A stretch of 64,000 nt of DNA from Anaerocolumna jejuensis DSM 15929 (GTDB lineage Bacteria; Bacillota; Clostridia; Lachnospirales; Lachnospiraceae), in contig NZ_FRAC01000008.1 in assembly GCF_900142215.1 (NCBI RefSeq), positions 293,028 through 357,027 of the forward strand, given 5' to 3'. This document shows positions 8,149 through 16,685 of the stretch, in pieces (the stretch's first letter is position 1; each line of letters begins with the position of its first letter). A model generated the notes under the pieces. The model was not told where the DNA came from, did no database searches, and saw nothing but the letters and a program-made list of their open reading frames with translations. Made by a program: the position numbers and the translations under genes.

Positions 8149-9123
8149 TTAATTTAATGCCATATTTTTTATTTGCTTTACGACCTCACAATTGATATAA
8201 GCGCAGCTTTTTGTGGGGATGCAGCTCCTGATGGCCTCCTGTTCTTTCCTTCTTGCCTCCAGTATGCTTTCCATGCCATCCCTTTCAACATGTCCCAGTC
8301 CGAGGTGCTCCCCGTCCTTTATGTATACACAGGAGGAAGCATAGCCCTGACAATTGATATAAATGGCATCCTCCAGCCATACGCAATACCCTGCTTGTCC
8401 GGAATTTACTTTTACCGCTTCCTCAATCCTGGTAAAAAAATGCTCCGCAGTTTTATTTATCTGTATATGGCCCAGTCTGCGGAAATAATCCCTTCTTATC
8501 AGAAGCTGTTCCTTCCCGGTCAGATATTCTCCGTTTTCTTTTTCCGTATAGTGCCTGCTATACTCCCTGGAGGCATTTAAAAACTGAATGGAAATACCGC
8601 CGTCCATTCCCAGCTTCTCATACAGCATAAAAATATCATCCAGCTTTGAAGCCGTACTTTTTAGAACCGTAACGGAAAATCCAATGACCGGAGTCAATGT
8701 GCCTCTTTCTTCTTTTCTTTTTACCAGCCTTCTTATACCTTCCGTAATTTTATTCAAATCACCGCCGCGGATTTTTTTAAATTCCTCCGGCTCCGGTGAT
8801 TCGATGGAAATATTCAGACTGTCCAGCCCGCAATCCAGCAGCTTCTCCACATTGGCAGCGGTTAAGAGGCTTCCGTTGGAAATACTTGAGACCTGGATGC
8901 CATGGTCCTTTGCATACCGGATCATATCGTAAATCCTCGGATGGAGAAACGGTTCACCCTCTCCCTGCAGTTCCATGCACTCAAGTTCCGGCATACGGTC
9001 AACAACGGTCTGAAAGCTGTGAAACTCAAGATCCCTCTGTTCCATATGTCTTCCGGAGCAAAAGGCACAGGTAAAATTACATCTGGTCGTCGGCTCAATC
9101 TGCACCAGTTTTACACTATTCAT
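8149..9123 (-). CDS. Radical SAM protein with SPASM-like C-terminus
   Basis: This 324-residue protein has the radical SAM cluster motif at Cys15, Cys19 and Cys22 (CNFTCAFC) and a cysteine-rich tail (GYCVW, INCQGYASSC, then Cys301, Cys307, Cys312) typical of SPASM auxiliary-cluster domains. SPASM enzymes oxidise alcohols (BtrN in butirosin synthesis) or modify peptides. With BtrH-like and ACP genes around, an alcohol-oxidising or coupling step on the small molecule is plausible. The start overlaps the end of the ACP gene by 8 bp, which suggests translational coupling. Confidence 0.82.
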   Translation of the reverse strand: MNSVKLVQIEPTTRCNFTCAFCSGRHMEQRDLEFHSFQTVVDRMPELECMELQGEGEPFLHPRIYDMIRYAKDHGIQVSSISNGSLLTAANVEKLLDCGLDSLNISIESPEPEEFKKIRGGDLNKITEGIRRLVKRKEERGTLTPVIGFSVTVLKSTASKLDDIFMLYEKLGMDGGISIQFLNASREYSRHYTEKENGEYLTGKEQLLIRRDYFRRLGHIQINKTAEHFFTRIEEAVKVNSGQAGYCVWLEDAIYINCQGYASSCVYIKDGEHLGLGHVERDGMESILEARRKEQEAIRSCIPTKSCAYINCEVVKQIKNMALN

Positions 9124-9391
9124 TTGCCAGAGCCCGTTTTTCCTCTATATAGTCGGCAATGTTTTTCAGAGTACGGAATAAATCCGTGCTTAAATCCTCG
9201 TCATCGATTTCAATATCAAATAAGGTCTCCATACGTACTACCAGTTCAATTGCAACAATGGAATTCAGGTTCAAGGACTCAATAATATCGGTATCTTCTG
9301 TAATACCGGTAAAGTCAACCTCCCTTCTTAATACGGAACTGATGGCCTGTTTGATTTTTTCATAGATTTCTTTTCTTTCCATAATTATCAA
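9116..9391 (-). CDS. Acyl carrier protein (cluster ACP 1)
   Basis: This 91-residue acidic protein has the carrier-protein fold; LNLNSIVAIEL places the phosphopantetheine serine at Ser44. It would hold an acyl or aminobenzoyl unit as a thioester. It starts in an ATGA overlap with the glycosyltransferase stop, with AAGGAG just upstream; a second ATG at 9382 is possible. The free-standing form and cluster position suggest service to the adenylating ligase and BtrH-like transferases. Confidence 0.85.
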   Translation of the reverse strand: MIIMERKEIYEKIKQAISSVLRREVDFTGITEDTDIIESLNLNSIVAIELVVRMETLFDIEIDDEDLSTDLFRTLKNIADYIEEKRALANE

Positions 9392-10314
9392 TCTCCTTCA
9401 TATTCATTTATTGTATGTGAATTTACATAATCCTTGTATTCCTCGATGCTCTTAATTTCTCCTGATAGCAGCTTCGGCAGAAAATATATTTTTTTGTCCG
9501 GGTGCATCCGGTAGAATTTATCATTGGATTTCCTCAGTGCATCCTGAAAATCCATGCGTGCATGCATCATGTGAAAATTGTAACCTTCTTCCAGATAAAC
9601 AAAGGGGGTATGCTGCAGATAAAGCCGGTAACCCAGTTCAAAATCCTCTGCGCCCCACGCCTTACCAAACCCTTCGTCAAACATACCTGCCCTTTCCAGC
9701 AGCTCCTTTTCACAGGAAGAATTGGCTCCGGTAAAGGAAAGCCATTGGTATTGCGCCAGGTTATTCTTAAAGATACTTGCTATGTTCTTTTCAATTAATG
9801 TCTTTTTACTCAGACTTTTGATATAGGATATATCCTTTATTTCTTCTTTCCTGATACAATACCGCCTTATCAGGACCAGGGACTCCCCGTCCAATTCCTC
9901 ATAGGCCTCTCCCGTAGAGGGGTTTTTAAAGAATTTTAGAAAAGGCAGATTATAAATCATTCCATGGGCCGCACAGGGCCGTTCCTGATGGGCTGCAATA
10001 TGTGCTTCCACAAAGGTCGGTGCTGCAATCATGTCATCGTCACAAAAAATTATCAGCTCTGCCCTTGCTTCCTCGACCCCTCTGTTCCTGGCGGCGGAAC
10101 GCCCTTTGTTATTTTGCTCTATGTAGCGGAGTGAAAATTCTCCTTCCCACTCCTGAAGCATTTCCCTGGTCCCATCCGCAGAACCGTCATCCACCAGAAG
10201 CACTTCAAAGGTATCCGGGCTTACGGTCTGATAACGGAAGGATTCCAGTGTCAGAAGAAGCCGTTCCTTTTTATTAAAGGTAGGTATCACAACGGCTGCT
10301 TTCAATTTATCCAA
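9388..10314 (-). CDS. Family 2 glycosyltransferase, TTG start
   Basis: This protein of 308 residues has a GT-A fold: AVVIPTFNKKERL at the N-terminus, LLVDDGSADGT for nucleotide binding and FCDDDM as the DxD metal motif, then WGAEDFELGYRL, the typical acceptor/base ED motif. It transfers a sugar from an NDP donor to an unknown acceptor, perhaps the aromatic product. The best start is TTG at 10314, because AGGAGGTGAT ends a few bases before it and the protein then begins at the first strand; longer forms overlap the permease gene. Sugar choice is unknown; PIG-L nearby hints at an N-acetylated sugar. Confidence 0.83.
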   Translation of the reverse strand: MDKLKAAVVIPTFNKKERLLLTLESFRYQTVSPDTFEVLLVDDGSADGTREMLQEWEGEFSLRYIEQNNKGRSAARNRGVEEARAELIIFCDDDMIAAPTFVEAHIAAHQERPCAAHGMIYNLPFLKFFKNPSTGEAYEELDGESLVLIRRYCIRKEEIKDISYIKSLSKKTLIEKNIASIFKNNLAQYQWLSFTGANSSCEKELLERAGMFDEGFGKAWGAEDFELGYRLYLQHTPFVYLEEGYNFHMMHARMDFQDALRKSNDKFYRMHPDKKIYFLPKLLSGEIKSIEEYKDYVNSHTINEYEGD

Positions 10315-10333
10315 ATAATCACCTCCTCTTGTA

Positions 10334-11146
10334 TTAACTGCTCGCACTTGAATAGCTGCGAATCGCTTTTTTCCACACCAGCCTGACCAGAATGATACAG
10401 AAGACCGGTGCGGTAATTCCCCATAATATTGCCCTCTTATCCAGCTTTCCGACAACGAACAGAAAGGAATTATTACTGATTAATAAGATAGGGAACAAAA
10501 AGGTTCCGATGTTCCTCATCCACTTTTTATATATTTGCATTGGCATGGAATTTATATTCCACAGGGAATCCGATAATTCATGGACAGCGGAGCCGTTAAT
10601 CGTCCAGAAGCACAATAGCTCCGGTATCAGGGTAACGCAATATGCCAGAATGATTCCCGTAAAGAGAAAGCCTATATAGCCCAGCAGATTTACTGCCGTC
10701 ACCGGAATATGCGCTTTTTGCCATCCTATTACGGTGCAGATAATTCCTGCCAGAATATTCGGGATAGCGGTTGCAATGTCCACATTTCTGAGGGTAACCA
10801 TAAACTGTAAGGAAACAGGCTTGGTAATGAACATATCCAGGGTTCCTTCCCTTATATATTGCTGTATCATGGAAAAATTGAAAAAGAACAGGGAAACATG
10901 AATTCCAGACATGATTATAAATGTTCCGGAATACAGCAAAATATCATCAGGGGTAAATCCCTTTATGGTAGAGCCGGCGTTATAAACAACCAGAACATAC
11001 AGCAGCTTCGTAAATAAAAATGCAACCTCCACCGCCATGCTCATAAAGAAGTTCGTACGGTATATCATGAGTTTGATCAGGCAATTTTTCACGAATTTAA
11101 AGTAAATGGATATATGCCTGCCGATTTCTTTGAATATGTATTTCAT
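10334..11146 (-). CDS. ABC-2 type permease (COG3694-like)
   Basis: This 270-residue membrane protein with about six hydrophobic helices and a positively charged N-terminus belongs to the ABC-2 permease group that occurs beside a COG4586 ATPase and a COG4587 permease. The three genes here (10334-12943) reproduce that set. It probably exports the cluster product or gives self-resistance. It is 3 bp from the next permease gene upstream. Confidence 0.8.
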   Translation of the reverse strand: MKYIFKEIGRHISIYFKFVKNCLIKLMIYRTNFFMSMAVEVAFLFTKLLYVLVVYNAGSTIKGFTPDDILLYSGTFIIMSGIHVSLFFFNFSMIQQYIREGTLDMFITKPVSLQFMVTLRNVDIATAIPNILAGIICTVIGWQKAHIPVTAVNLLGYIGFLFTGIILAYCVTLIPELLCFWTINGSAVHELSDSLWNINSMPMQIYKKWMRNIGTFLFPILLISNNSFLFVVGKLDKRAILWGITAPVFCIILVRLVWKKAIRSYSSASS

Positions 11147-11149
11147 CCC

Positions 11150-11959
11150 TCAGCCTCCTACCGCCTCATATTTTCTTAGCCCGATTTTCCAGAGAAGCTG
11201 AAGCATAAAGGCCAATATGACAATCCATGCCACCTGGATACAAAGACTCGGAAAAATATCTCCTATGACAATGTTTCCGTTTAAAATATTAATCGGGAAA
11301 TATACCGTATACTGAAACGGAAGGAACTTTAGTACCGTAACCACCTTTTCACCGAAGATGTCAAGAGGAAAGACACCCCCGCTGGCAATGTTAATTGCCA
11401 ATCCCAATATCAGAAAGGCTGACCATGCCTCGGTTATCCAGAAGGCAACGGCACTGACCATAAACCCTAAGAACATATTGATCAGAATCCCCAATACCAC
11501 TGCTGCCGCAAAGTAGAGCAAGCGTACAGGAGCCACGGAAAAAAAGGAGTTTGCCTTCGCCACAACTAATATAATGGCAAGAATAACGGTAAATACGGCA
11601 CTCTGCACCGACTTCTGTCCCAGAAAGCAGCAGAACTGATACCTGAAATAGCCAATGGGCTTCACAATATATTTATTCAGACCTCCGTCACGGATATCTG
11701 CCGCAACGCTCCACTCACAGCCGGCTGCCATGAGCTTGGAAACAACTCCTGCCAGAATGGTATACATAATCATGGATGAATAGGTATAGCCATAGACCCT
11801 TCCGGTCGCTGAGCTTTCAAACATTGCATTCCACAGGAACAGCTGGGTAATGGTAGGCACTATGGTGCTGAATATGCTTAATATAAAATTAAACCGGTAT
11901 TCCATGGAATTCTGCAGTCCTATCTGAAAGGACCTGAGATACATTTCCTTCTTCTTCAC
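11150..11959 (-). CDS. ABC-2 type permease (COG4587-like)
   Basis: This 269-residue protein has six predicted membrane helices and the cytoplasmic segment EWSVAADIRDGGLNKYIVKP, typical of the second permease of this ABC-2 exporter group. It pairs with the 10334-11146 permease and the ATPase immediately upstream, whose stop codon abuts its start. The likely role is export of the cluster product; the substrate is inferred only from context. Confidence 0.8.
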   Translation of the reverse strand: MKKKEMYLRSFQIGLQNSMEYRFNFILSIFSTIVPTITQLFLWNAMFESSATGRVYGYTYSSMIMYTILAGVVSKLMAAGCEWSVAADIRDGGLNKYIVKPIGYFRYQFCCFLGQKSVQSAVFTVILAIILVVAKANSFFSVAPVRLLYFAAAVVLGILINMFLGFMVSAVAFWITEAWSAFLILGLAINIASGGVFPLDIFGEKVVTVLKFLPFQYTVYFPINILNGNIVIGDIFPSLCIQVAWIVILAFMLQLLWKIGLRKYEAVGG

Positions 11960-12943
11960 TTATACCTCCTCCTTTTTATAGAGTAAGGTAATTCCTTCTT
12001 CCACCGGAATGTCTTCCACATTAAAATCATTGACGGGTAAATCCTGCAGCAGCTTTACAGCGCAGGCCTTTACCTCATCCTTTCCCACCTGTAAAGTAAA
12101 ATTCATATTTTCATGTTTTATGATCCTTCCGTATTGTGCGATGGTATCCAAAGGGATATCAGAATCCAGCTGGAACTTCAGCAGCTTGTCATCTCCAAAG
12201 ATACCGTTGACCTCCTTTAATTCCCCGTCATAGACAATGGAACCGTGATTCATGATAATCGTCCGCCTGCAAAGCTTCTCGATGTCATTCATGTAGTGGC
12301 TGGTGAGAATAACCGTTGTCTTGAATTCCTTATTGTATTCCCTGATAAAATCCTGAATATTTTTCTGAGAAATAATGTCCAGGCCTATGGTGGGCTCATC
12401 CAGAAATAAAACCTTGGGCCGGTAGATCAGAGAAGCAATCAGCTCCATTTTCATACGCTCCCCCAAAGAAAGCCGTCGTACCTGAACATTAAGCAGCTCC
12501 TTTACCTCTAAAAGCTCTGTCAGGTAATCAACCATTTCATCAAAATCCTTCCTGTCAATTTCATAAATGCACCGGTTCAATTCCAGCGATTCACTTGCCG
12601 GCAAATCCCACCAGAGCTGGTTTTTCTGTCCCATTACAATAGAGAACTGCCTTTTAAAATTTTTCTTCCTTTCCGACGGGCGGTATCCCATGACAGAAAT
12701 TTCTCCCGCGGTTGGATATAAGATTCCCGAAAGCATTTTTAAAGTAGTCGTCTTCCCGGCACCGTTCGCTCCCAGAAATCCGACCACCTCTCCTTCCTTT
12801 ACCTGAAAAGATATATCCTTTACGGCTTCTCGGACTAATTTTTTTCTGGTGAACAAGCCTTTGAAAGAATTTTTCAGCCCTGCCTCTTTCTCGTAGTAAT
12901 TATATTGCTTATATAAATTCTTAACCGTAATAATCTCAGACAT
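11960..12943 (-). CDS. ABC transporter ATP-binding protein (COG4586-like)
   Basis: This 327-residue ATPase has Walker A GANGAGKTT (residues 58-66), signature RRLSLGERMKME and Walker B VLFLDEPTIGLD. The N-terminal stretch with a basic FTRKKLVREA loop is characteristic of the COG4586 subgroup, which pairs with two ABC-2 permeases. It energises the exporter encoded just downstream. It follows the BtrH-like gene by 22 bp. Confidence 0.88.
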   Translation of the reverse strand: MSEIITVKNLYKQYNYYEKEAGLKNSFKGLFTRKKLVREAVKDISFQVKEGEVVGFLGANGAGKTTTLKMLSGILYPTAGEISVMGYRPSERKKNFKRQFSIVMGQKNQLWWDLPASESLELNRCIYEIDRKDFDEMVDYLTELLEVKELLNVQVRRLSLGERMKMELIASLIYRPKVLFLDEPTIGLDIISQKNIQDFIREYNKEFKTTVILTSHYMNDIEKLCRRTIIMNHGSIVYDGELKEVNGIFGDDKLLKFQLDSDIPLDTIAQYGRIIKHENMNFTLQVGKDEVKACAVKLLQDLPVNDFNVEDIPVEEGITLLYKKEEV

Positions 12944-12965
12944 ATCGTTTTCCCTTCACCCGTTG

Positions 12966-13937
12966 CTAGATTAGTGCTTTCATCAATTCTTCCATTTGTT
13001 TTATCCCCTGCTCCTCCAGTAATATTGCTTCCTCCAGCCTCTTACCGATGCGCTGCTGCAATCCAGGGTCTTTTGAAATACTTAGCTTAAAGGTCAGATT
13101 TGTAATTTTCGTCCACTTTTCCTCTAACTCCGCATAAAGTGATGCACAAGCCTGTCCTTCCCGGCTGGGCCATCTTTTTTCAAGCTCCTGTAAAAACAAG
13201 TGCAGGTTCCGCCTGGTTTTATATAAGCCTCCGCCCCGGTTCATTTCATAGAAATAATCATATATCACATTAAAATCCCGGCAGGCTTCAAAGACTTTCT
13301 TATATTCTCTCATTCCCTCAATGCCAAAATACTGCTCCTCCAAACTGCTGGTCTTCCGTAAATTATCCACCACCTGCCGTAGGCCTTTTACTGCCATTTC
13401 CTTCTCCGTATACTTCCAGCCAGGCCTTGAAGGTGCATACTGGATTTCAATTACTCCATCCCGGAATAGCAGCTCCTCCGATTTTTCTTTTTGCATAATA
13501 CGCTTTTCATTATTAAAAATTTCAAAGCTTGCTTCTGTTTCCTTTTGTATTACCGCCATCACCCAAAGATGGTTCTTCCCATAGTTGTAAGCCAGGGGAA
13601 GATAATACTCATCCATCCACATCATAGGTACCATGCCGGCCCGAAGCAATACCCCTGCCCGTACCAGGGCCTCTTCTTTCCCGGTAAACCTCTCCGTTAC
13701 CAGCGGTTCCTTAAGATATTCCACAAAATGTGCATACAGTCCTTCAAATTCGTCGCTTCTTCCATTGACCACCGAGGGAATCCCGGTCTTCAGGGTGGTA
13801 AAATAGAATCCCATGACACCGAGCATTCCACCCAGCCAATATTCTTCCTGCTGCATGTCAAAATTACTTAAAAAGGTTTTCACGTTTGCCAGAAAGCAAA
13901 AATCACCTTTCTCTTCACTTTCCTTCTGTGTTTCCAT
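12966..13937 (-). CDS. Divergent BtrH-like acyltransferase
   Basis: This 323-residue protein has no obvious named domain at first sight, but Cys14, a WLGGMLGVMGF segment and His123 in NHLWVMAVI fall at the same residue numbers as Cys14 and His123 of the BtrH-like protein encoded at 17681-19261; the Asp is replaced by Asn142/143. This suggests a second butirosin-BtrH N-terminal-type (papain-like) transferase that moves an acyl group from an ACP. The C-terminal half (about 180-323) is helical with many charged residues. The assignment rests on my own alignment and is tentative. Confidence 0.5.
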   Translation of the reverse strand: METQKESEEKGDFCFLANVKTFLSNFDMQQEEYWLGGMLGVMGFYFTTLKTGIPSVVNGRSDEFEGLYAHFVEYLKEPLVTERFTGKEEALVRAGVLLRAGMVPMMWMDEYYLPLAYNYGKNHLWVMAVIQKETEASFEIFNNEKRIMQKEKSEELLFRDGVIEIQYAPSRPGWKYTEKEMAVKGLRQVVDNLRKTSSLEEQYFGIEGMREYKKVFEACRDFNVIYDYFYEMNRGGGLYKTRRNLHLFLQELEKRWPSREGQACASLYAELEEKWTKITNLTFKLSISKDPGLQQRIGKRLEEAILLEEQGIKQMEELMKALI

Positions 13938-13949
13938 GTCTGCCTCCTT

Positions 13950-15368
13950 TTATAAGAACCTGGGCTTTCCAAGACCGGATTTTTCAATCTGCTCCACCCA
14001 GGTAATGCAGCTGGGCACCTTGTATGCCGCAAGATTCTTTCTGCAGTAATCCGCCAATTCTTTTTCTGTCAGGCTCTCCCGCTTCTTTACAACAAACGCT
14101 TCCACTGCTTCCTCGAAGTTCTCGCTCTTTCTGCCCTTTACAAAAGCATCCCCGATATCCGGGTGCTGCTTCAGGCACCGTTCCACCTCAACGGGATTGA
14201 CCTTCAGCCCGGTTATATTAATCAGACGGTCTGCCCGTCCCTTTATGCGGATATATCCATCCTCTATCACACAGATGTCCTGGGTAAGATATCCTTCCCT
14301 TTCAAAGGGAAGCTCTCCCATATATCCGGCGGATATGCCCTTACTGATAATCATCAGGGTCTTATTACCGTCTTCGTCACAGGGTATTAATTTACAGTCT
14401 ACATTCTGCAAAGGCTTTCCGACATAATTCACCGCTTTTTCCACATCATTGCTTAAATTAATGGCAATGGTTCCTGTCTCGGTGCTTCCATATTCCTGAT
14501 GGATTACCCGTCCTGTCAGCTGGTTGAATTTTCTGAGGCAATCCGGATTCAGCCTGCTGCCTGCCGATATGCACACCCTGAGGCTGCTTAAATCATAATA
14601 GGAAGCATACAGCTGGTCATTCATTAGCTGGTACATAAACGGAACCCCATGAAAAACCGTAGCTTCTTCCTCCTGGATGGTCAAAAGCACCTTCGAGGGT
14701 ACAAAACTGCTCATAAGCAGCAGCTGCGCTCCTCGGTAAAGGGCCACGAGCATGCAGGAATCAAAGGCATAGGAATGAAAAAAGGGCGTAACTCCAATAA
14801 ATTTATCCTTCCATGTAAAATCCATGGTTTCCCCATAATTTTTCAATGCCTCTTCCAGATTCCTGTGGGTGTTTAATACCCCCTTGGGCTTTCCGGCGGA
14901 GCCTGAGGTGTACAGTACTGTTGACAGCTGGTCCTCCTGGAAATCCTGTCTTTCCAGATAGCTCTGCAGGTCAGCCGGAAACTCCTCCATCCCACCTGCC
15001 TCCTCTGCGAAAACAGTCTGCAGGGCATCTGCAACCTTCAGATTATCCCTCTGTTTTCTGGTGGTCAGTAAAAGAGTAATGTTATTATCTTTGATAATAT
15101 CTTCCATTTCCTGCTTCAGTTTGGTATCTGCCAATACGGCAATACCTCCGATAAGATTTACCCCAAAGTAAGAAACCAGCTGTTCAATACTGTTATTCTG
15201 CCATATCAGTATCCGGTCACCGGCCCTGCATCCGCCGGATATCAGATAAGAGGCAAAGGCTTTTATCCTTTTTTTCAGTTCCCCATAGGTTATTGCTTCT
15301 TCTGCCGTTTTACAGGCAATCCGGCTGTCGTCAATAGCCGGATTCCTGAATATGATATCGCTAATCAT
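13950..15368 (-). CDS. AMP-dependent acyl/aryl-acid ligase (ANL family)
   Basis: This 472-residue adenylating enzyme shows YTSGSAGKPKG (the P-loop-like A3 motif), HQEYGSTETG (A5), a GRADRLINITGLKVNP hinge (A8) and a C-terminal SGLGKPRF with the catalytic lysine (A10). It activates a carboxylic acid with ATP and loads it on a thiol, here very likely the ACP encoded directly upstream, with which it overlaps by 4 bp. In this cluster the natural candidate is the GriI/GriH-made aminohydroxybenzoate. It is shorter than acyl-CoA synthetases (~550) and close to stand-alone carrier-loading ligases. Confidence 0.87.
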   Translation of the reverse strand: MISDIIFRNPAIDDSRIACKTAEEAITYGELKKRIKAFASYLISGGCRAGDRILIWQNNSIEQLVSYFGVNLIGGIAVLADTKLKQEMEDIIKDNNITLLLTTRKQRDNLKVADALQTVFAEEAGGMEEFPADLQSYLERQDFQEDQLSTVLYTSGSAGKPKGVLNTHRNLEEALKNYGETMDFTWKDKFIGVTPFFHSYAFDSCMLVALYRGAQLLLMSSFVPSKVLLTIQEEEATVFHGVPFMYQLMNDQLYASYYDLSSLRVCISAGSRLNPDCLRKFNQLTGRVIHQEYGSTETGTIAINLSNDVEKAVNYVGKPLQNVDCKLIPCDEDGNKTLMIISKGISAGYMGELPFEREGYLTQDICVIEDGYIRIKGRADRLINITGLKVNPVEVERCLKQHPDIGDAFVKGRKSENFEEAVEAFVVKKRESLTEKELADYCRKNLAAYKVPSCITWVEQIEKSGLGKPRFL

Positions 15369-15643
15369 GCCAGCTTCCCCTTTTGCTTAAGGCTTTCTAA
15401 TACATAATCCGCAATGGCATCCACCGAATTCATCTTATCGTATTCCCAGTAATCATCCTCAATTTGAATCTGGTACTCCTTTTCCACCTCGGTCAACAGC
15501 TGTAAGAATACCAGAGAACCGACCTGCAGCAGGTCCCCGGCCGTATCCTTTGTGATTGCGATATCACCGGCCTCGGGTATTTTATGGTTCAATATGTACA
15601 GAATGTTTTCTACCACTATCTCTTTCTTCATACTAATAACCAT
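15365..15643 (-). CDS. Acyl carrier protein (cluster ACP 2)
   Basis: This 92-residue acidic protein has VGSLVFLQLL, placing the phosphopantetheine serine at Ser43 in a GSL version of the usual DSL motif. It overlaps the ligase gene by 4 bp, so the two are probably made together and work as a loading pair. An internal ATG at 15631 is an equally possible start because the ribosome site AGAAAGG lies between the ideal distances for both. The gene follows a 190-bp gap filled with palindromic repeats. Confidence 0.83.
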   Translation of the reverse strand: MVISMKKEIVVENILYILNHKIPEAGDIAITKDTAGDLLQVGSLVFLQLLTEVEKEYQIQIEDDYWEYDKMNSVDAIADYVLESLKQKGKLA

Positions 15644-15689
15644 ACCTTTCTCATAGCCTGCAAACTTTGAGCCGCAGGCACAAATTTGC

Positions 15690-15840
15690 TTATGAAAATT
15701 GCTTCTTAATTTTCACATTAACTGTTATGCCTTCCCAGCACAATCTTGTGTGAAAATTGCTTCTTAATTTTCACATTAACTGTCATGCCTTCCCAGCACA
15801 ATCTTGTGTGAAAATTGCTTCTTAATTTTCACACTAACTG
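15690..15840. repeat. Three palindromic repeats, 58-bp period (family locus 1)
   Basis: The palindrome TGAAAATT-N7-AATTTTCA begins at 15693, 15751 and 15809, exactly 58 bp apart, each followed by a conserved ATGCCTTCCCAG segment. The third copy runs into the last codons of the UbiV-like gene, supplying its C-terminal residues GRHNS. The same palindrome is found near 38408 and three times at 50353-50550, always directly 3' of a minus-strand gene. The structure would form RNA hairpins inside the operon and could set the relative expression of upstream and downstream genes. Confidence 0.8.
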
Positions 15841-16673
15841 TTATGCCTTCCCAGTATTTCTTTGATACATGCAGCAGTTTCCGCATCAAATGTGGAGAAT
15901 ACCGCTTTTTCATAGCCATCCCAGGTAACCGACGGCTCCATTGATTTCATCAACACGGCTCCTTCCAGCATCAGCTTCGGATACCTCTCCTTTTGCTGAA
16001 GGTTTGCCGGAGTGACCTCATATTCCTGATTCACGCAGTAACTGCTGCAATCCCTGCCCTTTACTGCCAATTTTCTGTCCCGGACAATCGGGCAGGCTCT
16101 TGAAATGGCTGCAATGGTCTGGTCCATATATCCGATAATTTCAAAGCCCTGTTCCTTGATTTTTTTCAGGCTATTTTCTTCCTTCTGAAATACGGTCGTT
16201 TCTATCCCTTTTATATTCCAGTTTCGGAACAGCTCCATTTTCTCCTGCTGATAAAAATTATTCTGGGCAAAATATTCCTTGGCCTTATCCTCCTCTTCCG
16301 CCACATGGAGGTCCCCCCATACCCAGCGGTTCACACTCTTTGTCAGCAGACGTCCCAGATATACCGGTGAAGCTTTCCCCAAATCCGGGCGCAGCTTATA
16401 GAGTAATCCCAGATCGTTAATGCTGACGGCAAGTCCCTGTTCCAGAAAGGATAGGACCTTTTTGTATTCATAATCCATCACTCCCATATTGACTTTCGGG
16501 CTGATATAATGAAATTTTACGTCCACGCCGCCGGCTGCCTGCTGTAACTCCTCTAATTCCGGAATCCGCTTATAGCATCCGTAATCCCCGAACATAATCC
16601 ACTGAGGGTTAATCCCCCTCTCCAATGCTTCCTTCAGCTGCTCTGCACTTTTCACATAAAAGCCAATCTCCAT
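15834..16673 (-). CDS. U32-family protein, UbiV-like oxygen-independent hydroxylase subunit
   Basis: This 279-residue protein is in the peptidase U32 family. Cys33 (GDYGCYKR) plus Cys194, Cys209 and Cys213 (RACPIVR ... GRDCSSYC) match the four 4Fe-4S ligands of E. coli UbiV (C39, C180, C193, C197) in both order and spacing, C-x14-C-x3-C here versus C-x12-C-x3-C. UbiV works with UbiU to hydroxylate an aromatic ring without O2. The UbiU-like partner lies 12 bp upstream on the same strand. The likely substrate is an aromatic, perhaps carrier-bound, unit of the cluster product; that is inference. AAGGAG precedes the ATG. Confidence 0.75.
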   Translation of the reverse strand: MEIGFYVKSAEQLKEALERGINPQWIMFGDYGCYKRIPELEELQQAAGGVDVKFHYISPKVNMGVMDYEYKKVLSFLEQGLAVSINDLGLLYKLRPDLGKASPVYLGRLLTKSVNRWVWGDLHVAEEEDKAKEYFAQNNFYQQEKMELFRNWNIKGIETTVFQKEENSLKKIKEQGFEIIGYMDQTIAAISRACPIVRDRKLAVKGRDCSSYCVNQEYEVTPANLQQKERYPKLMLEGAVLMKSMEPSVTWDGYEKAVFSTFDAETAACIKEILGRHNS

Positions 16674-16685
16674 GATTTTCGCTCC

